DNA from: an uncultured Bacteroidales bacterium
GTDB lineage: Bacteria > Bacteroidota > Bacteroidia > Bacteroidales > WCHB1-69
Length of the DNA stretch: 64,000 nt
Direction: 5' to 3'
Assembly: GCA_946413585.1 (NCBI GenBank)
Contig: CAMKLG010000005.1
Span: 18,272 to 82,271 of the forward strand
A program made the position numbers and the translations under genes. The notes under the pieces are model-generated. The model had not been told where the DNA came from. It searched no databases and saw only the letters and a list, made by a program, of their open reading frames with translations. Position 1 is the first letter of the stretch. Each line of letters begins with the position of its first letter. Shown one piece after another: positions 17,316-25,406 of this stretch.

Positions 17316-18200
17316 CTAAACCAACAGTGCCAGTGCTCCCACCGCCAGTCCTAATCCCATGCACAACGCTTTCATAACAAGGAAGTTGCGTTTAGATTGT
17401 GCCATCAAGGGAATGCCGGCGTGACCGTTTTGTGCGATGGAGTTGGCCAACAGGATGCCGAAGGGAAGCGTGCCCTGCAAGAAGAGCATCACGAAGATGA
17501 GATGCGGACCTGAAACAGGCAGGAAACCCACCGCTACCGCGATGAGTAGTATCAACCACATTGTCCAGGTGTGAGTCTCCATAAGAGATTGTAAATCAAT
17601 AAAATGATTAATTATTCCTAAAGCTAACAGTGTGACGAATGCATACGAAAACAAAGTGAGCGCGTGTTGTTTGATGACGTGCTCCCAAAGGTGTTCGTGC
17701 AGGAAATGCGACAAACGCGCTCTCCAATGGTGGTCGCCACTCTCTTTGTGGTGATGTTGATGTTCTTCGTGTAGCACAAAGTCGTGCTTGTCGGATTCGC
17801 TGAGTTTCTTTTCAGGGAGTTTAAGGAATATTAACCCTACAGCAAAGCCGATGAGGTAGAGGATACCGGTGAGAATAAGTGCATGTTTGGGACTTTGAGC
17901 AGCGAGAAAGAGGGCTTCGTCGCCGAAGGTAGCGATCATGCCGCCCATAAGAGCGCCGAAAGAGAGCAGCCGGTGGGTGAACAGCGACACTACCACGAAG
18001 CCACCCGCACACCCGGGTATCGCTCCGAACAGACATGCCAACGCCAATTCCGCTACGGGTTTTCCATGCAGTTTCTTAAATAAAACACCTGAAGATGAGA
18101 TGTTTATCGATTCGATGACCGCCATCAGCAACATCACCAACAGCGTGATGGACACCGATTCCTTTAAAGCCTCCCAAAAAATGTTAAAAACAATTTGCAT
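17316..18200 (-). CDS. Putative heavy-metal/manganese exporter (ArsP_2 type)
   Basis: A 294-residue inner-membrane protein with about ten hydrophobic segments, resembling the family annotated as a putative 10-TM heavy-metal exporter (ArsP_2) or putative manganese transporter. Supporting motifs are GAIPGCAGGFVVVSLF, the repeat-like GFLPVSGPHLIFVMLF and NGHAGIPLMAQSKRNF. A His-rich loop in the middle (HEEHQHHHKESGDHH) is a likely metal-binding site. The ATG at 18200 places the first membrane helix close to the N-terminus; an in-frame ATG at 18248 would add 16 polar residues. The substrate is not established for this family, so manganese export is a family-level suggestion. Confidence 0.75.
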   Translation of the reverse strand: MQIVFNIFWEALKESVSITLLVMLLMAVIESINISSSGVLFKKLHGKPVAELALACLFGAIPGCAGGFVVVSLFTHRLLSFGALMGGMIATFGDEALFLAAQSPKHALILTGILYLIGFAVGLIFLKLPEKKLSESDKHDFVLHEEHQHHHKESGDHHWRARLSHFLHEHLWEHVIKQHALTLFSYAFVTLLALGIINHFIDLQSLMETHTWTMWLILLIAVAVGFLPVSGPHLIFVMLFLQGTLPFGILLANSIAQNGHAGIPLMAQSKRNFLVMKALCMGLGLAVGALALLV

Positions 18201-18286
18201 TTCTGAATTTGAATGTTGAACCTGCGGTTGCAATCCTCTGGCTGCCATAATAGGACAACCCTACAACACCTGTCGGATATCGAATG

Positions 18287-18307
18287 TTAACCCTTAATCC
18301 CTAATCC
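18287..18307. repeat. Short heptanucleotide array, 3 units
   Basis: Three 7-bp units (TTAACCC, TTAATCC, CTAATCC) abut the stop codon of the hydrogenase-like gene (18309-18311). They belong to the same class as the longer arrays in this window. Confidence 0.6.
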
Positions 18308-18308
18308 T

Positions 18309-19685
18309 TTACAGGTTCAAATTTTTCACAATCGTTGGATCCGTTTTCTTTGTGCCCCAAACCTTGGCGGAGATGTCGTGTGCCTCTTTTGGGGTCATCA
18401 GATCGTAGTGTTCCATGGCGCGTTGCACAAAGATGCATTGTTGTATTTGCGCCTTTTCAGTGACTACCGCGTCGGCGAGTGCTTTGCAGGAGGGGTATCC
18501 ACAGAGGTGGCAATCTACCTGCGGCAGATTTTGATTGATTTCGAATGCGCGTTTCATTTTCTGCATGGCGGCGGCCACGTTGTCGTCCATCTTGTCCATG
18601 GAGCGTGGTTCGACCTTACCCACGTGACGGTGTTCCGCGAGGTAGTCAAAATAGTTGTGCAGGTCGTTGTCCTCGTTATCTACTTCGTCGGAGCATTTTT
18701 GCATTCTTTTGCGCTGCCGCTCAATCATGAGGAAGCGGTTCTCCGCTGTGAGGATACCGCCGCAACAGCTACCGTCACATGCGCGAAGTTCCAGGAAATC
18801 AATGTCTTGTATGTCTTCGTCCTCCACCTTTTCTAGAAACTCGGAAACGTTGTGGATGTCGTCGATTGCCAAGTTGCGGCCGGTGCGCAGCATTTTGGTT
18901 TCACCGCCCGTGAGCGGGTAGGTGATGCTCGCCTTCGAAAGGCGGTGGAAGCGGACGGATTCGTCGCATATTTGATACTCACCCGTTTTAATGACCCGTA
19001 ATACTTTGCTATACAGGTAGTTCATGTTAATCACGCCCGAAACTGGAGACTTCTCTTCACCCACAGGACTCTTAATGGCGGCAATCTTCGCCGCGCAGGG
19101 AGTTACGTAAAAAATGCCGATGTCCTCCTCTTTCACCCCTTTGGCTGTCAGACTTTTCTTGATGTATTCCGCCGTCATGTCAAAAGGTGCCTTGATCGGG
19201 TAGATATTATCCACCAGAACGGGGAATTTTACTTGGATCAAGCGCACAATGGCGGGGCAAAACGACGAGATGACGGGCTTTTCACTGGGAGAGCTTCCGT
19301 TTTCCATGTCACGCCGGAAGTATTCCCGGATGAAGTCCACGCTCTTTTCAACCTCATAAACCGCTTTGAAGCCGATATGCAACAAGGCGGAGAGGATGGT
19401 GCGTTCGCGGATTTTCTCTTCGAACTGCGCCAAAAAGATGGACGGCATCAGCAGAACAGGGTGCGCATAGTCATAAACAGTCTGGAAGTCATCCTGTTCT
19501 ATGTAGATGGCATTGACGGGGCAAGCCACATAGCAACGACCGCAGTCAACGCAGCGGTTCGGATTCAGAACCGGATGCCCGTCTTCCACGTGGATGGCGC
19601 TGGTAGGACACACGCCGGTACAGTGCGAGCACCCGACGCAAAGGTCGTATTTGAATTTTAATGCGTGGTGGAAATCTTCTGACAT
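18309..19685 (-). CDS. Iron-hydrogenase-like iron-sulfur protein, probably regulatory
   Basis: A 458-residue protein related to the large subunit of [FeFe] hydrogenase. Two ferredoxin-type clusters are encoded at the N-terminus (Cys16/19/22/26 and Cys45/48/51/55). The H-cluster ligands are present: Cys143 (SSFCPA), Cys197 (TPCAAK), Cys303 and Cys307 (ACDGSCCGG). The proton-relay Cys that precedes the first ligand in catalytic enzymes (CC) is Phe here. A C-terminal four-Cys cluster domain (CHLCGYPSC, near residue 400) follows. With the ATPase and DRTGG genes upstream it forms a three-gene set seen around hydrogenase genes in anaerobes. The missing Cys and the partners suggest a sensory or regulatory hydrogenase-like protein rather than a catalytic one. 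Confidence 0.85.
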   Translation of the reverse strand: MSEDFHHALKFKYDLCVGCSHCTGVCPTSAIHVEDGHPVLNPNRCVDCGRCYVACPVNAIYIEQDDFQTVYDYAHPVLLMPSIFLAQFEEKIRERTILSALLHIGFKAVYEVEKSVDFIREYFRRDMENGSSPSEKPVISSFCPAIVRLIQVKFPVLVDNIYPIKAPFDMTAEYIKKSLTAKGVKEEDIGIFYVTPCAAKIAAIKSPVGEEKSPVSGVINMNYLYSKVLRVIKTGEYQICDESVRFHRLSKASITYPLTGGETKMLRTGRNLAIDDIHNVSEFLEKVEDEDIQDIDFLELRACDGSCCGGILTAENRFLMIERQRKRMQKCSDEVDNEDNDLHNYFDYLAEHRHVGKVEPRSMDKMDDNVAAAMQKMKRAFEINQNLPQVDCHLCGYPSCKALADAVVTEKAQIQQCIFVQRAMEHYDLMTPKEAHDISAKVWGTKKTDPTIVKNLNL

Positions 19686-19692
19686 ATTTTTT

Positions 19693-19818
19693 GGGGTTAA
19701 GAGTTTAGGGTTTAAGGGAATAGGGAATAGGGAGTAGGGAATAGGGAGTAGGGAGTAGGGAGTTAGCAGTTAGCAGTTAGCAGTTAGTAGTTAGTAGTTA
19801 GTAGTTAGTAGTTAAGGG
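19693..19818. repeat. Heptanucleotide array, 18 phase-locked units
   Basis: The longest array of its class. Units drift from GGGGTTA and AGGGTTT through seven TAGGGAA/TAGGGAG-type units, then three TTAGCAG and four TTAGTAG units, to TTAAGGG, with no slip in the 7-bp phase. It fills the gap between the hydrogenase-like gene and the ATPase gene. Confidence 0.9.
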
Positions 19819-19827
19819 CCAACAACA

Positions 19828-20247
19828 TTAATGCCCAAAGAAATAGTTTACAAACTCTATCGTGGTGCCTTTGCCCACTTCGGAGGTGATATTCAGGGAG
19901 TCGGAGTTGTTTTTGATGTTGGGGAGGCCCATGCCGGCGCCGAAGCCCATTTCGCGGACTTTCTGCGATGCGGTGGAGTAACCTTTTTGCATGGCTTTGT
20001 CGATATCGGGGATGCCGGGACCTTCATCGTCAAGGACAATCTTGATATGGTCTTCCTCCAAATCCACGGAGATGTCGCCACGATAGGCGTGCGCCACGAT
20101 GTTAACCTCTGCTTCGTAGAGTGCCACAACCGTCTTTTTGACGATTTCGGGGCTGACCCCCAGTTTTTTGAGCATCCGCTTCACTTGGCTGGAGGTAGAG
20201 CCAGCGTTTGTAAAATCCCCTCCTTCAACATGGTATGTAAAATTCAT
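19828..20247 (-). CDS. Anti-sigma-factor-like ATP-binding protein
   Basis: A 139-residue GHKL (HATPase_c) protein of the RsbW/SpoIIAB size class. The N box is EAEVNIVAHAY near residue 45. The G1 box is DDEGPGIPD near 75 and the G2 region is GFGAGMGLPNIK near 105. It has no membrane or sensor domain. Such stand-alone ATPases usually act as anti-sigma or switch kinases on a partner. Here it sits between the DRTGG gene (26 bases upstream) and the hydrogenase-like gene, so a role in redox-linked regulation is likely but unproven. Confidence 0.85.
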   Translation of the reverse strand: MNFTYHVEGGDFTNAGSTSSQVKRMLKKLGVSPEIVKKTVVALYEAEVNIVAHAYRGDISVDLEEDHIKIVLDDEGPGIPDIDKAMQKGYSTASQKVREMGFGAGMGLPNIKNNSDSLNITSEVGKGTTIEFVNYFFGH

Positions 20248-20273
20248 AATGTAAGATTTTGGTTAATAATAGG

Positions 20274-20621
20274 TTAGTAAACAGCTGGGAGTCCAGCGTT
20301 GTACAATATGCCGGCCGTCTTATACATAGAGTATTGAGTCCGAATGATAACCATGTCGTTCTCTTCTGCCAGCTCTTTCATTTCTTCTGTCACCTCTTTG
20401 CCGCGCACAATCAGCATATAATTGATGTCGGACATTTCGCAGGTACGAATTGACTGAAGATTGCTCAAACCAGTGAGTAATAGCAAGTTATTGATGTCTT
20501 TCAAGGTAAGGACATCACTCATCAAGTCAGAAGCAAAAACATGATCAATCGTGTGATCCAAATAGTCGTTCCCGCAGATCACCTCGCCATTTACCAGATT
20601 TTTAATTTCTTCGATTGTCAT
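20274..20621 (-). CDS. DRTGG domain protein
   Basis: A 115-residue stand-alone DRTGG domain. The N-terminal MTIEEIKNLVNGEVICG, the central TCEMSDINYMLIVRG and the closing TQYSMYKTAGILYNAGLP match the domain found in phosphotransacetylase-type proteins and next to hydrogenase genes. Its ligand is unknown. It leads the three-gene operon with the ATPase and the iron-hydrogenase-like gene. Confidence 0.8.
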   Translation of the reverse strand: MTIEEIKNLVNGEVICGNDYLDHTIDHVFASDLMSDVLTLKDINNLLLLTGLSNLQSIRTCEMSDINYMLIVRGKEVTEEMKELAEENDMVIIRTQYSMYKTAGILYNAGLPAVY

Positions 20622-20662
20622 TTCTAAATATGTTTCTAAAAGCGTTTTGAAATAATAATCCG

Positions 20663-20670
20663 CAAAGATA
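20663..20670 (-). promoter_or_regulatory. -7 element of the DRTGG-ATPase-hydrogenase operon
   Basis: TATCTTTG on the minus strand lies 41 bases before the ATG at 20621. It is the only such motif seen for this three-gene unit. Confidence 0.65.
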
Positions 20671-20717
20671 CTTTTTTTTTAAATGTTCAGACATAATAAT
20701 GTTTTCAGTTTTTTCGT

Positions 20718-20725
20718 TATTTTTG
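20718..20725 (+). promoter_or_regulatory. -7 element for the gene at 20833
   Basis: TATTTTTG on the plus strand. The resulting leader of about 100 bases would contain the heptamer array at 20773-20821, so that repeat would be transcribed. Confidence 0.5.
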
Positions 20726-20772
20726 CCGCCGAAAAATTGATGATGACTTTGGACTTTGACTTCGGACTTAAG

Positions 20773-20821
20773 ACTACTCCCTATTCCCTTTAACCTCTAA
20801 CCCTTAACCTCTAACCCCTAA
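20773..20821. repeat. Heptanucleotide array (CCTCTAA-like), 7 units
   Basis: Seven 7-bp units (ACTACTC, CCTATTC, CCTTTAA, CCTCTAA, CCCTTAA, CCTCTAA, CCCCTAA) end 11 bases before the ATG at 20833. Looser ACTTnnG units continue upstream to about 20745. Confidence 0.8.
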
Positions 20822-20832
20822 ACAAATTAACA

Positions 20833-21345
20833 ATGAACACCCTATCCATCTGCATTTTGGCGGCCGTCGTGATAGCAACGGCGGGTGCGGTCTTAATCAC
20901 TAGAATGATAGTGGAGGCCAAATCGAAGATTGCAGCTTTAGCGAGCAGCAAGAAGAACCAGTCGGTGGTGCTGCCGCTGCGATTGCAAGCCTATGAGCGT
21001 ATGGCTCTTTTCTTGGAACGCATTGACCCTAACCAGTTGGTGATGCGTATCCATTCAGTGGGACTTACTGTTGCGGAGGAGCAGAGCTTGCTTCTGACTG
21101 CTATTCGCAGTGAGTTCGAACACAACCTTTCGCAGCAAATCTATCTCTCGGATTCCGTCTGGCAGAAGGTTTGCGAGGCCAAGAGCGACATCGAATCCAT
21201 CATCAATACCGTGGCCGCCGATTACGACAAGTCTGCCGACAGTCGCGAGTTTGCCGAGACCGTTCTGGCAGTGACTTCCCAGAAACCAGTGGTCGAACTG
21301 GCAATTCAGATTTTAAAGGCCGACATGCAAAAATGGGCCTATTAG
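20833..21345 (+). CDS. Single-pass membrane protein, unknown (Bacteroidota type)
   Basis: A 170-residue protein with one N-terminal membrane helix (~5-25), a basic stretch, and a soluble helical domain containing LRLQAYERMALFLERIDPN and LTAIRSEFEHNLSQQIYLS. Proteins with this layout are widespread in Bacteroidota without an assigned function. The gene is single, with its own promoter. Its TAG stop codon (21343-21345) lies inside a heptamer repeat array. Confidence 0.7.
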   Translation: MNTLSICILAAVVIATAGAVLITRMIVEAKSKIAALASSKKNQSVVLPLRLQAYERMALFLERIDPNQLVMRIHSVGLTVAEEQSLLLTAIRSEFEHNLSQQIYLSDSVWQKVCEAKSDIESIINTVAADYDKSADSREFAETVLAVTSQKPVVELAIQILKADMQKWAY

Positions 21346-21394
21346 CTTTTAGCCTTTGGCTTTTAGCTATTAGCCAATAGCCAACAGCCAATAG
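21339..21394. repeat. Heptanucleotide array (CYATTAG-like), 8 units
   Basis: Eight phase-locked units (CTATTAG, CTTTTAG, CCTTTGG, CTTTTAG, CTATTAG, CCAATAG, CCAACAG, CCAATAG). The first unit is coding and supplies the stop codon of the preceding gene. Confidence 0.85.
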
Positions 21395-21428
21395 CGAAAA
21401 TCAAATGCCGAACTGAACGATTTTTTTG

Positions 21429-21436
21429 TATTTTTG
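21429..21436 (+). promoter_or_regulatory. -7 element for pruA
   Basis: TATTTTTG lies 42 bases before the ATG at 21479. It rules out the in-frame upstream start at 21434, which would fall inside the promoter. Confidence 0.65.
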
Positions 21437-21478
21437 CCCCGAATTTTTCAACAAATAAATTTTAAGAACAAAGAATTT

Positions 21479-23104
21479 ATGAACAACGCGAATTATGTAT
21501 TCAGAGAACCGCAAAATGAACCGGTTTTCTCTTATGCACCCGGTACTCCGGAAAGAGCTTTATTGCAACAAGAATTAGAGAGACAATATAACCAAGAGAT
21601 TGAAATTCCGTTGATTATTGGCGGAAAAGAGGTCAAAACCGGCGATATGGGTCAGGTGGTGATGCCTACCGAGCACAATCACGTGTTGGCTAAATATCAC
21701 AAAGTAGGTAAGAAAGAGGTTCAAATGGCTATCGATGCCGCTATGGCTGCCAAGAAAGGTTGGGAAGAGACCCCTTGGATTCAACGCGCTTCTGTCATGA
21801 TGAAAGCCGCTGAGCTTCTTGCTACCAAATACCGCTACATCCTCAACGCATCTTGCATGCTGGGCCAAGGCAAGAGCCCTATGCAGGCTGAAATCGACTG
21901 CCCGTGCGAGGCTATCGACTTCCTGCGCTTCAACACCTATTTTGCATCTCAGCTGTACAGTCAGCAGCCCATCTCCGACCACGCAACTCTGAACCGCAAC
22001 GAATATCGCGGCATGGAGGGCTTCGTGTATGCTATTACCCCGTTTAACTTCACTTCTATTGCACTGAACTTGAACGTGGCTCCCGCTTTGATGGGTAACG
22101 TTACCATCTGGAAACCTTCTACTACGGCTATCCTTTCCAACTACTACCTGATGAAACTCCTCCAAGAGGCTGGTCTTCCTGATGGTGTCATCAACTTCCT
22201 GCCAGGTAGCGGTTCTGTCATCAGCGAAGTGGCTTTCAAATCCCCGCATCTTGCTGGTATTCACTTCACTGGTAGCACTTCTACTTTCAAGAGCTTCTGG
22301 AAACTTATCGGTGAAAACATCGACATTTACAATACTTATCCGAAGATTGTGGGCGAAACGGGCGGTAAAGACTTCATCTTTGCGCACAAGACCGCTCCCG
22401 CACGCGAACTGGCAGTGGCTATCCTTCGCGGTGCTTTCGAATATCAGGGTCAGAAATGTTCCGCAGCTTCCCGCGCATACGTGCCGAAGTCTTTGTGGGA
22501 ACCCACCCTGCAACATATTAAAGATATGATGAAGACGGTGAAGATGGGTGATGTTCGCGATTTCTCCAACTTCGTGAATGCAGTCATCGACGAGAAATCC
22601 TTCGACAACATCGCAGGTTATATCAACCGCGCTAAAGCTTCCAAGGATGCTGAAATCGTGGTCGGTGGTAACTATGACAAGTCAGTTGGTTACTTCGTGG
22701 AACCCACCATCATTTTGGCTAAGACTATGGATTATGAGTCTATTCGCGAGGAAATCTTTGGACCGGTTATCACGGTTTACGTCTATGAAGATGACAAGTA
22801 TGAAGAAATGTTGCACGTTTGTGACGAGACTTCTCCGTACGCGCTCACGGGTTCCATCATCGCCCGCGATCGTTACGCTATCATCCAAGCCGAGAACATT
22901 TTGCGCCATTCTGCAGGTAACTTCTACATCAACGACAAACCGACAGGCGCAGTGGTAGGTTGTCAACCCTTCGGCGGTGCTCGCGCATCTGGTACTAACG
23001 ATAAGGCCGGCAGTATGCTCAACCTCGTCCGCTGGATCAGCTCACGCTGCATTAAGGAAACCTACGTTCCCGCAACCGATTACGGCTATCCGTTCCTCGG
23101 ATAA
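21479..23104 (+). CDS. pruA: L-glutamate gamma-semialdehyde dehydrogenase
   Basis: This enzyme oxidises glutamate semialdehyde (delta-1-pyrroline-5-carboxylate) to glutamate with NAD in proline catabolism. The 541-residue length fits the stand-alone P5C dehydrogenase family. Motifs include ITPFNFTSIALNLNVAPALMGN, the NAD-binding FTGSTSTFK, the catalytic Glu region VGETGGKDF, and the catalytic Cys in YQGQKCSAASR. GPVITVYVY and the NFYINDKPTGA/QPFGGARASGTNDKAG segment close the domain. It is followed by a strong terminator and is therefore probably monocistronic. No PutA-type proline dehydrogenase is in the window. Confidence 0.95.
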   Translation: MNNANYVFREPQNEPVFSYAPGTPERALLQQELERQYNQEIEIPLIIGGKEVKTGDMGQVVMPTEHNHVLAKYHKVGKKEVQMAIDAAMAAKKGWEETPWIQRASVMMKAAELLATKYRYILNASCMLGQGKSPMQAEIDCPCEAIDFLRFNTYFASQLYSQQPISDHATLNRNEYRGMEGFVYAITPFNFTSIALNLNVAPALMGNVTIWKPSTTAILSNYYLMKLLQEAGLPDGVINFLPGSGSVISEVAFKSPHLAGIHFTGSTSTFKSFWKLIGENIDIYNTYPKIVGETGGKDFIFAHKTAPARELAVAILRGAFEYQGQKCSAASRAYVPKSLWEPTLQHIKDMMKTVKMGDVRDFSNFVNAVIDEKSFDNIAGYINRAKASKDAEIVVGGNYDKSVGYFVEPTIILAKTMDYESIREEIFGPVITVYVYEDDKYEEMLHVCDETSPYALTGSIIARDRYAIIQAENILRHSAGNFYINDKPTGAVVGCQPFGGARASGTNDKAGSMLNLVRWISSRCIKETYVPATDYGYPFLG

Positions 23105-23132
23105 TCCGATTTGTCTCATCATCAAATATTTA

Positions 23133-23160
23133 GGCGGCTCTCTACAGCCGCCTTTTTTTT
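23133..23160 (+). terminator. Rho-independent terminator of pruA
   Basis: A perfect 7-bp GC-rich stem (GGCGGCT/AGCCGCC) with a 6-base loop is followed by eight T. Confidence 0.92.
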
Positions 23161-23197
23161 GTTGTTTGTTGCTTGTCGCCCATTCCCTAAAAAATAT

Positions 23198-23205
23198 TAT
23201 CTTTG
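23198..23205 (+). promoter_or_regulatory. -7 element for the YD-repeat-like gene
   Basis: TATCTTTG lies 22 bases before the ATG at 23228 and after the pruA terminator. Confidence 0.65.
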
Positions 23206-23227
23206 CCAAAATTAAAATCTTGAAATT

Positions 23228-24118
23228 ATGAAAAGTCTGAAAATTATTAAGAAAGAATACCAGCGGGTCGGTTATGACGCGCAAGATATTGAACCATTGG
23301 AATATACGGAAGTGTATGCCGAGTATAACGACAAGGGTCAGATTCTTAAAGAGTCACGTTATGAACCCGATGGAACGCTCAACACGCTGACAATCAACAC
23401 GTATAATGATCAAAACGAGTTGGTGCAGGCAGAGCAGTATGACCAAGACGATGTTCTGTTGCAAAAGACGGTGAATAAGTATGATGAGGAGCATCGTTTG
23501 GCAGCGCAGGCAAACTACTATGGTGATGCTTCTGACGAGTATATTACGAAGTTTTTTTATGATGCAGAGAATCAACTTGTTAACCAAGCTGTTTTCCTCA
23601 ATGGAAAACTGGATTTTGTGGAAAAAGCGATAGAATACCAAGACGGTCATCCCGTGAAAGTGACAGAAAACGACGATTACGGTCAAACGCTGTATGTTCA
23701 TCATTATGAATACGATGAAAAAGGTCAAGTGTCCGTTTATACGCGCGATGAGGTGCAAAGTAAGGACCGTCGAACCTACGAGTTTACTTACAACGAACAT
23801 GGCGACCGCGTAAAAGACCTGATTTACAACTTTGATATGAGGCTGATTGCCAAGGTGTTGCGTACTTTTGACGAAGAAGGCCATCAGATTGAGATTGTGG
23901 AGGAAGATCTGGACTCTTATCGCCGTATTGTCATGCAGTATGAGGGTGATTTAGTGGTGAAGAACATGATGTACAATAAGGAAGGTGAGATTACAGGCTG
24001 GGCGGAATACGAGTACGATGAGAACGGCAAAGAGAGTATGTCGCGTGAGTTTATCCATGACGAAGTGGAACCCGAGAATTTCAGGATGTTGCGCGAAACC
24101 ACCTATATCAGAGAGTGA
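23228..24118 (+). CDS. YD/RHS-repeat-like cytoplasmic protein
   Basis: A 296-residue acidic protein made of about ten repeats of roughly 22 residues with the core Y-x-[YF]-[DN]-x-x-G/N-x-[LV], for example NKYDEEHRLAAQANYY, FFYDAENQLVNQAVF, YEYDEKGQVSVYTRD and YEYDENGKESMSREF. This resembles YD (RHS/teneurin) repeats but is short and has no toxin tip or signal peptide, so it should stay in the cytoplasm. No enzymatic motif is visible. The gene stands alone between a terminator and a long inverted repeat. Confidence 0.65.
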   Translation: MKSLKIIKKEYQRVGYDAQDIEPLEYTEVYAEYNDKGQILKESRYEPDGTLNTLTINTYNDQNELVQAEQYDQDDVLLQKTVNKYDEEHRLAAQANYYGDASDEYITKFFYDAENQLVNQAVFLNGKLDFVEKAIEYQDGHPVKVTENDDYGQTLYVHHYEYDEKGQVSVYTRDEVQSKDRRTYEFTYNEHGDRVKDLIYNFDMRLIAKVLRTFDEEGHQIEIVEEDLDSYRRIVMQYEGDLVVKNMMYNKEGEITGWAEYEYDENGKESMSREFIHDEVEPENFRMLRETTYIRE

Positions 24119-24138
24119 AAAATAGGGCATCTTTCTTC

Positions 24139-24180
24139 TGAAATTGAGGAGGCGTTGTGCGCAACGTCTCCTCAATTTCA
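24139..24180. repeat. Long inverted repeat with CGTTG-TGCG-CAACG core
   Basis: Two 19-base arms (24139-24157 and 24162-24180) pair with one mismatch around a 4-base loop. There is no T tail, so it is either a bidirectional terminator-like hairpin or a dispersed palindrome. The core ACGTTGnnnnCAACGT recurs at 34485-34512. Confidence 0.75.
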
Positions 24181-24184
24181 ATTG

Positions 24185-24215
24185 TTTGTGTGTATTCGAA
24201 ATTTATGTACATTTG
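24185..24215 (+). promoter_or_regulatory. Promoter of the pseudouridine synthase gene
   Basis: TTTG at 24185-24188 and TACATTTG at 24208-24215 are separated by 19 bases, consistent with -33 and -7 elements. The ATG follows 27 bases later. Confidence 0.65.
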
Positions 24216-24242
24216 CAGGTTTTTTAAAAGGCAATTTTTTAG

Positions 24243-25406
24243 ATGAGCAGAAAGTTTAATAAAGACTATTCAGAGGAGGATTTTTCTCCGAGACGGGAGT
24301 CTCGCAGAACACCAAATACAGACCGAAAACGTTCGTTTTCTCCCAAAAATCGTAGAAAAGAACGTTCTGAGAGTGACGATTTTGAAGATTCAGAACGAAA
24401 ATTCAACAAAAAGCGTTACTCGCGGGATAACGATGGAGATCGCAAGTTTGGGCGCGACCGCAAGGAAGGTCGAAAGTTTGGTCGTGATGATGACCGCCAC
24501 AAAGGACGCGACCGTTCCTTCAAACGCGATTACAAAAAGGAGGAGGATCCCTCAAAGCCGCGTCGCCGCAATGTTGTGGCCGAGTCCCCGATTTTGAGCG
24601 AAATTATTGAACGCCGTAAAAACGAAGGTCGTAGCCTGCCGCGCAAACAGCGTGTGCTTTCTTTGGAATACGAAGAACTGCACGGCCCTATCCGCCTCAA
24701 CAAATACATCGCTAATGCTGGAATCTGCTCACGTCGTGAAGCCGATGTGCTCATCTCCACTGGAGCCATTACCGTGAATGGCGAAGTGGTTACCGAGATG
24801 GGTCACAAAGTGATGCCTACCGATGAGGTTCGCTACGGTGACAAAGTACTGCAACGTGAAAAACCTGTTTACGTATTACTCAATAAACCAAAAGATTACA
24901 TCACCACTACGGATGATGAGCGTGACCGTGCTAACGTGATGGAGCTTGTGCGCGATGCGTGCGAGGAACGCATCTATCCTGTGGGTCGCCTCGACCGCGA
25001 CACAACGGGTTTACTGCTCTTCACCAACGACGGCGACCTTACTAAGAAGCTTACACATCCAAGTTCTGCCATCGAGAAAACTTATGCCGTGGAACTCGAT
25101 AAACCGTTCGCTTCCGTGGATATGGACATGCTGCGCAACGGAGTGGAACTTTCCGACGGCAAAATCACTCCTGACGAGGTGGAATATACTGGAGAAAGTA
25201 AGAAAGAGGTGGGCGTGACCATCCATTCAGGCAAGAATCGCATTATCCGTCGTATGTTTGAATCGCTTGGATATGAGGTGGTTAAGCTTGATCGCGTGAT
25301 CTTCGCAGGCCTCACCAAGAAGGATCTTCCGCGCGGACACTGGCGCTTCCTCACCAAAAACGAGGTCAGTTTCTTAAAGATGCTTGCTAAACCTAAAGCA
25401 GAATGA
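24243..25406 (+). CDS. RluB/RsuA-type pseudouridine synthase with basic N-terminal extension
   Basis: A 387-residue protein that should isomerise uridine in rRNA. Residues 1-120 are a disordered, highly charged Arg/Lys/Asp-rich extension with repeated RKFGRD units, which probably binds RNA. An S4 RNA-binding domain follows at ~150-197 (IRLNKYIANAGICSRREAD). The RsuA/RluB catalytic domain contains YVLLNKPKDYITT and GRLDRDTTGLLLFTNDGD with catalytic Asp251, then KTYAVEL and GKNRIIRRMFESLGYEV. The 3' end overlaps the U32 gene by 4 bases (ATGA), so the two are coupled. The target position in rRNA cannot be read from sequence; RluB (23S) is the closest guess. Confidence 0.88.
   Translation: MSRKFNKDYSEEDFSPRRESRRTPNTDRKRSFSPKNRRKERSESDDFEDSERKFNKKRYSRDNDGDRKFGRDRKEGRKFGRDDDRHKGRDRSFKRDYKKEEDPSKPRRRNVVAESPILSEIIERRKNEGRSLPRKQRVLSLEYEELHGPIRLNKYIANAGICSRREADVLISTGAITVNGEVVTEMGHKVMPTDEVRYGDKVLQREKPVYVLLNKPKDYITTTDDERDRANVMELVRDACEERIYPVGRLDRDTTGLLLFTNDGDLTKKLTHPSSAIEKTYAVELDKPFASVDMDMLRNGVELSDGKITPDEVEYTGESKKEVGVTIHSGKNRIIRRMFESLGYEVVKLDRVIFAGLTKKDLPRGHWRFLTKNEVSFLKMLAKPKAE

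Noticed and set aside
17316..18248. yybP-ykoY manganese riboswitch ahead of the exporter gene
   Set aside because: The leader between 18201 and 18308 is short and shows none of the expected conserved loops.
19693..19818. CRISPR array
   Set aside because: Units are 7 bp with no spacers, and no cas gene is present in the window.
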